14,850 nt of DNA from Paraglomus occultum (taxonomy: Eukaryota; Glomeromycota; Glomeromycetes; Paraglomerales; Paraglomeraceae): assembly GCA_910592205.1 (NCBI GenBank), contig CAJVPJ010000899.1:1-14850 (forward strand), in the 5' to 3' direction. A program made the position numbers and the translations under genes. Shown here one piece after another: positions 8,981 to 14,850 of this stretch (position 1 is the first letter of the stretch; each line of letters begins with the position of its first letter). A model generated the notes under the pieces. The model did not search any database and had not been told where the DNA came from. It saw only the letters and a program-made list of their open reading frames with translations.

Positions 8981-11426
8981 ATGGCCGATTCGGAGAATGG
9001 TTGGAAATTCGCTCAATGCTTTGGCGATAAGGGCGAGGTCGACGAAATTACAGAAGGTAATAGTCCTTTTTGACCACTCCGCTTGTCGTATAGGCTCAGA
9101 TCGTGTTCGTTGGGCGAAATGATGAATAGCCGAGGGAACTCGTCTTGTGTGCGTTTGTGGTCGGGGCTTTGTGCTGGTTATAGCAGCTAAAGCTCTCGCA
9201 CTTTGTAGATAATATTATGACACTGTCGCCATGCCATCTGAAGGGGGGGGTGATTTTAAACGAGAGGTTTAGATGGGCGAATGAGTTTTTGTCGTCGCTT
9301 TCTTTTACAACAACGTTTCTGGATTCGTTCTAATAGCATGAGAGCTTGATGAAAAAAAAAAGAAAAAATATGTGATAGTTAATATTGAGTTCTGTCTATT
9401 ATCATCCTATGTGCGGGAAACTTGAAATCGTTATGATAACGTGACAAATGTCTACAAGCGCTAGCCCAGTACTAGATCGTGAATGATTCGAATAATGGAA
9501 GCTACTAGGTCTGACAATTATATTTAACAATCAGCAGCTGATATTATCTCTACTGTGGAGTTCGACCATACTGGTGATTATCTTGCGACCGGCGATAAGG
9601 GAGGACGTGTAGTATTATTTGAACGTAATGATAGTGTAAGTATGCTGTGACTGACTGATTGATATCTCATCACCCTATTATTGTTTATCTGCAAACAATA
9701 TTTTTATAAAAATGCTTTTTTCATGCAGAAGAGAGGTTGTGAATATAAATTCTACACTGAATTCCAATCGCACGAGCCAGAATTCGACTATTTGAAAAGT
9801 TTGGAGATTGAGGAGAAAATTAATAAGATTAAATGGTGCAAGCGACAGAATGCTGCTCAGTTTCTATTATCAACCAACGGTAAAAAGCCAGTTTTTGTTA
9901 TTACGGACGCAATTTTACAGATTGTATTCGTAGTCGTTATCATTTTAACTATGCTCTAAATCTTGCATTACTCGAACCTTTCTACAGACAAGACTATAAA
10001 ATTATGGAAAGTATTTGAGAAATCTTTAAAAGTAGTCGCAGAGAATAATCTAAGCGATGGGATGCGACCACAGAACGGAAGGGTCCAATCACTGAAGTTA
10101 CCAAAACTTACGCATCATGACACCATTATCGCCGCTGTTCCTAGAAAGGTATATGCTAATGCTCACGCATATCACATCAACTCGATATCGATCAATTCTG
10201 ACGGGGAGACTTATATATCCGCCGATGACCTGAGGATTAATTTGTGGAATCTAAACATTAGCGATCAGAGTTTCAGTATCCTTGGACGATCAGAATCCCT
10301 GCTTACATAGAACTACTTGTCACTTTTTTTCACTATATTTTTCCTTCACTAATCTACCTGTTGACAGATATTGTCGATATCAAACCAGTGAACATGGAAG
10401 AGTTGACTGAAGTTATTACTGCGGCCGAGTTTCATCCCATTCATTGCAATCTCTTCATGTATAGTAGCAGCAAAGGAACTATAAAACTGAGTGATATGAG
10501 GGCAGCGGCACTTTGCGACAATCATGCGAAGCGTAAGTTAATTGAACAAATGCGTTTTCTGCTTTTGTAATCTTTAACTCTCAATTTAGTATTTTTAATT
10601 GTGTACGAAACTTTTTAACGAGAAAAAAAAATTTTTTCTGCCTAATACCTACTTTTGTTGTCCTCCATTAGTGTTTGAGGAGCAAGAAGACCCTGCCAAT
10701 AGATCATTTTTCTCAGAAATAATCTCATCCATTTCGGATGTCAAATTTAGCAAGGATGGTCGATACATTCTTTCGCGTGACTACCTTACTTTGAAGATTT
10801 GGGACATAAACATGGATAATCGGCCGTTGAAGACTATCAATATTCACGATCATTTACGTAATAAACTTTGCGATCTGTATGAAAACGACTGTATTTTCGA
10901 CAAGTTTGAGTGTACTTTCAGTGGAGATGGCCAGTACGTTCAAACTTTCATATAAGATACTGGTAGTCTGTGTGAATGATATTGATAATATTCTAACAAT
11001 GTTACTTCTATCTGGCTAGGAATGTGTTAACTGGTTCATACAACAACTATTTCTACATTTATGATCGCGAAGGGTTATCTGACATTTCTTTACAAGCCGA
11101 CAAAATTGCCTTTAAAACGAAAAGAGGATCAGTAAAACATAGAATGCTTCGTGGAAAGAATGTCAAGAAAGAAGAAATTAATGTTGATACTATTGATTTT
11201 AACAAGAAGATTCTCCATGCATCGTGGCATCCAAACGAAAATTCTATTGCTATTGCAGCTACTAATAATCTATTCATTTTTACGTGCGTATATTGACTTG
11301 TATTCTCGTCGTAACTAAAATTTATGACCTGTACAATTTTGTTCCTAACTGAATATCGTTTGCATCATGTATTGAAATTGAACACTAAATTATTTTTTTA
11401 TTTCCTATGCGGAATGCAGCGAGTAA
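8981..11426 (+). CDS. CDC55: PP2A regulatory subunit B, B55/CDC55 type
   Basis: Exons: 8981-9056, 9538-9635, 9729-9879, 9988-10275, 10368-10532, 10672-10933, 11020-11283 and probably 11420-11426, giving 436 aa. The product is a WD40 beta-propeller that recruits substrates to the PP2A core phosphatase and acts in mitotic exit and checkpoint control. The start [20 protein letters not shown] is typical. Both family signatures are present: [15 protein letters not shown] at 76-90 and [15 protein letters not shown] at 166-180. The propeller end [20 protein letters not shown] is intact. Intron 1 is 481 nt, far longer than the rest (86-139 nt). The 3' end is uncertain. Splicing AC from exon 7 to CGAGTAA gives Thr-Glu-stop; reading straight through gives Thr-Cys-Val-Tyr and a stop at 11294-11296 (438 aa). 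Neither alters the propeller. Confidence 0.95.
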
Positions 11427-12382
11427 GTATCAGTTTTAAACATATGTAATCTTGATTACGGACGATGATTGTTGTCTTGGCTTACAAGAATGAGTACTAA
11501 ATTATTCAATTCATTTTCTTCCTATTCCATTCTTATTTCTACTTCATCTTTTCTCCTATCATAATTGTAGGCTATGATATATAGACGTATTTTCTTTACT
11601 TGTAGTGAACGCATTGTATATTCTTCGTCACGGTCTCAAAATGGATTTTGGTTAGAATTGCAAATAGTGTGCATGATTCATTTGGCTATGTGTGCAAATT
11701 GAGGGGGATTTGGATTGCTCATACTTTTTGCCAGTTTCACAGTGATTGTTATTATCATTGCCATTTCCTTGCGATGCCGACTATCTGGAATTTAGCGAGT
11801 ATCGAGTCTCCCTTATATACTTCTTATTGTGCTACTGCATTCTCACATTTCGACTTTGTTTTTGTTTGATACTTGTAAGTAGACTCTTTTTCCTTTCCTT
11901 ACTTTCTTTTTTTTTGTTTTATCTCTTATTTTACTCTAATGATCCTAAGAAAAATTCCCAAAAAAAACCCCCAAGCAAACTTGCAATGTGAGAATATTTA
12001 CCCATGACTTTGACAGTAAATTACTTGATAATTTTGCGTTATTTAACATTTACTAGAATTCACGCAATAGTTGATTTTGTCACATGATTTAATGTTAGCA
12101 TTTTGCAACGATATGTGAATGTCATGCCATTCTAGCCTCGATTGTCTTTTTTCGGGCGTCCAGCACGCTATGCTGTCACCCATGCCATTTACTAACATGA
12201 ATTGTCTCAGATTTTAGTACTTTCCTATGCCAACAACATATCACGTCATAACTTGTTCCCATTATGTACTCTAAGAATTACAATTTGCTTGGAACTAACC
12301 AGCCTGGCAAGCGTGAGGATCGCAGATTATGAATGGACAATCGGTAAAAATAGCATTATGCCTATCTACTTGTCCTTGACAG
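11427..12382. other. AT-rich region without an assignable gene
   Basis: About 950 nt holding the 3' end of the PP2A gene and, probably, 5' exons or the promoter of the gene whose exons follow. Open frames at 11648-11869, 11746-11991 and 12202-12405 are dominated by hydrophobic or low-complexity translation of pyrimidine-rich DNA and look non-coding. A segment near 12135-12190 after a TTCTAG acceptor is open in two frames and might be a short exon, but I could not join it to anything. Confidence 0.45.
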
Positions 12383-12925
12383 CTACCAAACAAGAAAGGC
12401 TATAGATACTCTGATTGCCAGACAATCACTCACGGCTCGGCGAGTCCCAACTCAGACTTCCCCGAGAGAATTTAAAAGCGAGCGGAAAAGGCAGGACAGA
12501 AAAACGTTCTGCGTAAATCTCGAATACATTTTATGGTAGTAATTGTTCCAGTTTTTTGTAAAGTTGGTAATCGCTGCCGTGGGAGCTCCAAGCAATTAAA
12601 CAAAACCAATGAACTTGTCTGCTTAGTATTAGAGAAGATTGTTCTTGTAATTTATAGAAAACGTTTGTGCCATCTTATTATTATGTCATTGATAATTTAC
12701 TATTTTGTTTAATGATTTAGAAAGACATTATCACAGCAGTTCAACATGCACCTTCAGGAAGAGGATGAGAGTCCACTGATATCTAATGAAATTGCTTTAG
12801 AAAACTTATGTAATTATTTGGAACAGAATAAGGACATAGAAGTAATAGTCAATTCGTCTCTCGGGGTTAAGAGATTTAAAACGGAAAGTCAGCAGAAAAC
12901 AATTAATTTGTTGAAACAAAACTAA
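12383..12925 (+). CDS. 3' exons of an unrecognised spliced gene
   Basis: Three coding-like segments in a row on the plus strand. (1) From 12383, after TTGACAG, a basic stretch reads TRKAIDTLIARQSLTARR and runs to a possible GTAAAT donor after 12511. (2) Around 12593-12646 a segment reads QLNKTNELVCLVLEKIVL, bounded by CCAAG and GTAATT. (3) After the TTTAG acceptor at 12720, or the nearby in-frame CAG acceptors, an acidic helical-looking stretch (SPLISNEIALENLCNYLEQN) runs to TAA at 12923-12925. Segment 3 is the most convincing, with no stop for 67 codons and a good acceptor. Segments 1-3 can be joined in phase 0 but the joins are not forced. I recognise no family; 5' exons were not found. It may be an intact small gene or a fragment. 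Confidence 0.4.
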
Positions 12926-13018
12926 CATAGGCGTTTATTTAAACAGTAAGTTCTTGTAATATACTGTATATCGATATAATAATAAGGAAATTGTGTTACG
13001 ATGAATCCTATTGGTCTT

Positions 13019-13048
13019 TCGATAACTCGGATTCCTCGATAAGTCGGA
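13019..13048 (+). repeat. Tandem 13-nt motif at the transposon's left edge
   Basis: TCGATAACTCGGA (13019-13031) and TCGATAAGTCGGA (13036-13048) are direct copies with one mismatch, 17 nt apart. Motifs of this kind occur at the tips of pogo/Tigger-like elements (from memory), so this probably belongs to the left terminus of the element that follows. Confidence 0.6.
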
Positions 13049-13064
13049 CAGCCATCCTATGTGC

Positions 13065-13098
13065 CATACCATATTCTTCCGAAAATAAGCAACACTTT
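13065..13098 (+). repeat. Left inverted repeat arm
   Basis: The arm begins CATACCATATTCTTCCG and ends AACACTTT. It matches the reverse complement of 13616-13649 at 33 of 34 positions (A versus G at the seventh base). Confidence 0.9.
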
Positions 13099-13112
13099 TT
13101 TGCTTGTTTTCG
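13080..13112 (+). repeat. Subterminal hairpin at the left end of the element
   Basis: CGAAAATAAGCAA (13080-13092) faces TTGCTTGTTTTCG (13100-13112): 13-nt arms with one mismatch and a 7-nt loop. It reuses the inner half of the left arm, so the left end carries this core in both orientations while the right end has it once. Confidence 0.75.
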
Positions 13113-13126
13113 GGTAGTTTAATAAA

Positions 13127-13540
13127 ATGAAAGAAATTCTCACTGAATCATGTGATTTCTGTCGACAGAATTTCATCTTCGTGAAACTCGCGGTAATCCC
13201 GGGCGGATTGACAAGTAAATGTCAACCCACTGTCGCCATTAATAAACCGTTTAAGACAACCTCCGAAAGGAGTGGCATTCCTGGATGGCGGGTGGTGCTG
13301 GAGAAACCGTCTCGGGAAATCTTCACCGCGCAAGTATGTTTATGGGTGAAACGTTCATGGGAGGGTATTTCTACCGATATAATTGTTAAGTCCTTTAGAA
13401 CGTGTAATATTTCAAACGATTTGGACTCTGATGATGTCAGCGACAATGATGATGTTAATGATGATCATGATGACGATAATACCACTGACTCCGTCATTGG
13501 CGAGGATGATATCATTGACATCATTGATGAGACGGATTAA
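13127..13540 (+). pseudogene. Degraded C-terminus of a pogo-like DDE transposase
   Basis: The 137-codon frame opens with sequence that is only vaguely transposase-like, then reads LAVIPGGLTSKCQP and AINKPFK, the end of a DDE_1 (CENP-B/pogo/Tigger) domain where family members have QPLDVSINKPFK. Residues after NKPFK are out of frame. Between 13255 and 13335 the neighbouring plus frame reads DNLRKEWHSWMAGGGAGE, which is family-like. The frame returns to normal at VCLWVKRSWEGIS and continues into an aspartate-rich tail (about codons 100-137) typical of these proteins. Two compensating indels therefore leave the frame open but the protein altered. The N-terminal DNA-binding domain and most catalytic acidic residues are absent, so it cannot transpose itself. 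Family assignment is from memory of mycorrhizal-fungus transposases. Confidence 0.75.
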
Positions 13541-13615
13541 TATTAATCATTTTCTTTATTGGAATAAAATAAAATAGTCAATTGAATACATTTCTAAAGG
13601 TAAATTATTTATTCT

Positions 13616-13649
13616 AAAGTGTTGCTTATTTTCGGAAGAATACGGTATG
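13616..13649 (+). repeat. Right inverted repeat arm
   Basis: The arm reads AAAGTGTTGCTTATTTTCGG to 13635 and ends GGTATG. It is the inverted partner of 13065-13098. Immediately to the right the similarity to the inverted left flank fades. Confidence 0.9.
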
Positions 13650-14778
13650 AAACTTGTGTGATTGAAAAAGTAAAACGCGTTAAAATTTTTTCAACAAACA
13701 CACCACATTTCACCAGCACGTGACTGATCCGCTTGAATAAATAGACCTGCGGTTGTGATAACACACCGCGCACTTCTTTCACCGACCACTTTGTCAGATC
13801 GCGTAATCCATACATTGCGTTTCCTCTCGTCCACCCTGCATATTTGTATTCAGAATGTATTTGGCCTCTCGCCTGCGGTGAGTTCGGCCCGGGAAGCACA
13901 TTCCATCTCCAAACGATTTATAACTTGTTTTTGCGGGTTGTAAATCGCGTCATTTATTTAAACCAGCAGCTTCTGTAGTATCTTTCTGTTTCTGTCACAA
14001 TTATGTCGGACTCGTGCCAGCATTACCATTATTTGTACCGAAACGCAACAGATTAGTTATCCTGTCTTGCATTCGTTAATATCTACACAGTTGATTTTAT
14101 ATAAATACCAATGCTTGAACTCGAGAGACTTTACTGTTTCACACTTTAATACGCGAAATACACTTTCTTCTACTACATCACAAATACTTTGGACTATCCT
14201 TCCCAGCACATACTGTATATACATAATCATAGTTCAAAAACTCATTTGTCTATCTATATAAGTTACAGACTTGTTTCTAAAGAGTCTTATTTTTTGGACT
14301 CTAATCTGTACAAAAAATAGATCCAGATATTAGATTATATATAATAGTTTCTGAATCCCTAAATACATATAAATCACTTAATCGTTAAATATGGTCTATA
14401 CAGATAAATACCCGGTTTTGAGATAACTGTCGATTTGTAGTAATCCATAAAGGTGAAACTCCATCTGATTGGATGAAACGAATCTAGGATCAGTTGACGA
14501 TAATAATCGTTTGACTCATGATAAAAAGCGATATCTTATAACCAGAAAGATGGAATATATATGGGAAGGTGATCTTGGTCATTCCGTAGGTGCAAGCATA
14601 GCAATACGTTGGATGTTATTCGTGTAACAAGTTAATTTATCCTAGAATAGAAAACACTGGAGCACAAAATTTCACAGGAAATGTTTATTGTGATATTAGT
14701 TATAAAGACTACCGTATTTCACCGACATGAGTATCCCCCCCCCCCCGTGTAATCACCAGAGTCGTATTGGTAGTACGT
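13650..14778. other. AT-rich region with a small GC-rich open island
   Basis: Mostly AT-rich with no recognised gene. An island at about 13690-13930 is clearly GC-richer and is open in more than one minus-strand frame. One frame (13899-13609) has a Met start; a second, after a TATGCAG acceptor near 13846, reads VWITRSDKVVGERSARCVIT. I recognise neither. The island could be an exon or older transposon debris next to the pogo-like element. The rest (13930-14778) contains only short AT-rich frames and a small AGAGTC/GACTCT hairpin at 14281-14302. Confidence 0.4.
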
Positions 14779-14808
14779 GGGGGGTTCAAAAAGTTTTGAC
14801 ACAGTGTA
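14735..14808 (+). repeat. Possible Tc1/mariner-type element terminus
   Basis: A run of 12 C (14735-14746), about 32 nt of mixed sequence, then six G (14779-14784) and TTCAAAAAGTTTTGACACAG running into TGTA at 14808. Read on the minus strand this is TA, CACTGTGTCAAAACTTTTTG, AACCCCCC, which resembles the terminal repeats of Tc1/mariner elements next to their TA target. No partner end and no transposase lie in the window. Confidence 0.35.
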
Positions 14809-14850
14809 CATATTTCAGCAACCACTGATCGTCTCAGCTTTATAAATATT

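Larger units (their letters stand above)
13019..13649 (+). mobile_element. Internally deleted pogo-like DNA transposon
   Basis: A 34-nt inverted repeat pair at 13065-13098 and 13616-13649 differs at one position and encloses the C-terminal part of a DDE-type transposase. The enclosed DNA (about 585 nt) is far too short for a full element of roughly 500 codons, so the helix-turn-helix and most of the DDE domain are missing. Left of the left arm, 13019-13048 has the paired TCGATAA motif. The matching inverted sequence is absent right of 13649, so the right tip appears truncated or diverged. TA dinucleotides sit near both arm ends (13067-13068, 13646-13647), compatible with TA target use by this superfamily, but this is weak evidence. 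The copy cannot be autonomous. Confidence 0.7.

Noticed and set aside
9119-9241. C/D snoRNA in PP2A intron 1 (ATGATGA to CTGA)
   Set aside because: The spacing is long and I saw no terminal stem flanking the boxes.
11648-11991. Overlapping plus-strand frames after the PP2A gene
   Set aside because: Hydrophobic and phenylalanine/serine/leucine-rich translations of pyrimidine-rich DNA, without motifs or plausible splice context.
14583-14593. TTCCGTAGGTG, recalling the 3' end of 18S rRNA
   Set aside because: Only about 11 bases match and the neighbouring sequence does not, so it is a chance match.

Overview
The window is nuclear DNA from a fungus. It is AT-rich, its genes are split by many short GT-AG introns (mostly 55-110 nt), and it carries fungal-type tryptophan-synthesis, rRNA-processing and PP2A genes. 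The end of a degraded pogo-like DDE transposase resembles, from memory, the very abundant family in arbuscular mycorrhizal fungi (Rhizophagus and relatives). Glomeromycotina is therefore my best guess, as inference only.

Layout: 1-527, AT-rich, with a 21-nt palindrome between two direct repeats. 528-1380, a GC-richer island with several short coding-like frames that I could not assemble into a gene. 1810-4004 (+), seven-exon NOP12/RBM34-type nucleolar RNA-binding protein. 4131-5873 (-), eleven-exon ATP-dependent NAD(P)H-hydrate dehydratase, convergent with NOP12 (126 nt apart). 6507-8501 (-), seven-exon anthranilate synthase component I. 8981-11426 (+), PP2A B55 regulatory subunit (CDC55 type), divergent from the anthranilate synthase gene across 479 nt. 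11427-12382, no assignable gene. 12383-12925 (+), the 3' exons of an unrecognised gene. 13019-13649, a deleted pogo-like transposon with 34-nt inverted arms and a frameshifted transposase tail. 13650-14850, mostly AT-rich, with a small GC-rich island and, at the very end, a sequence resembling a Tc1/mariner terminus.

The four well-supported genes do unrelated housekeeping jobs: 60S subunit maturation, repair of hydrated NAD(P)H, the first step of tryptophan synthesis, and PP2A targeting. They are neighbours rather than a pathway cluster. Their exon structures were rebuilt by hand from splice sites, phase and protein-family conservation. The most notable results are a 13-nt internal microexon in the NAD(P)HX dehydratase gene, a GC-AG intron in NOP12, a 6-nt first coding exon in the anthranilate synthase gene and a possible 7-nt last coding exon in the PP2A gene. 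I found no sign of a new multi-gene system.
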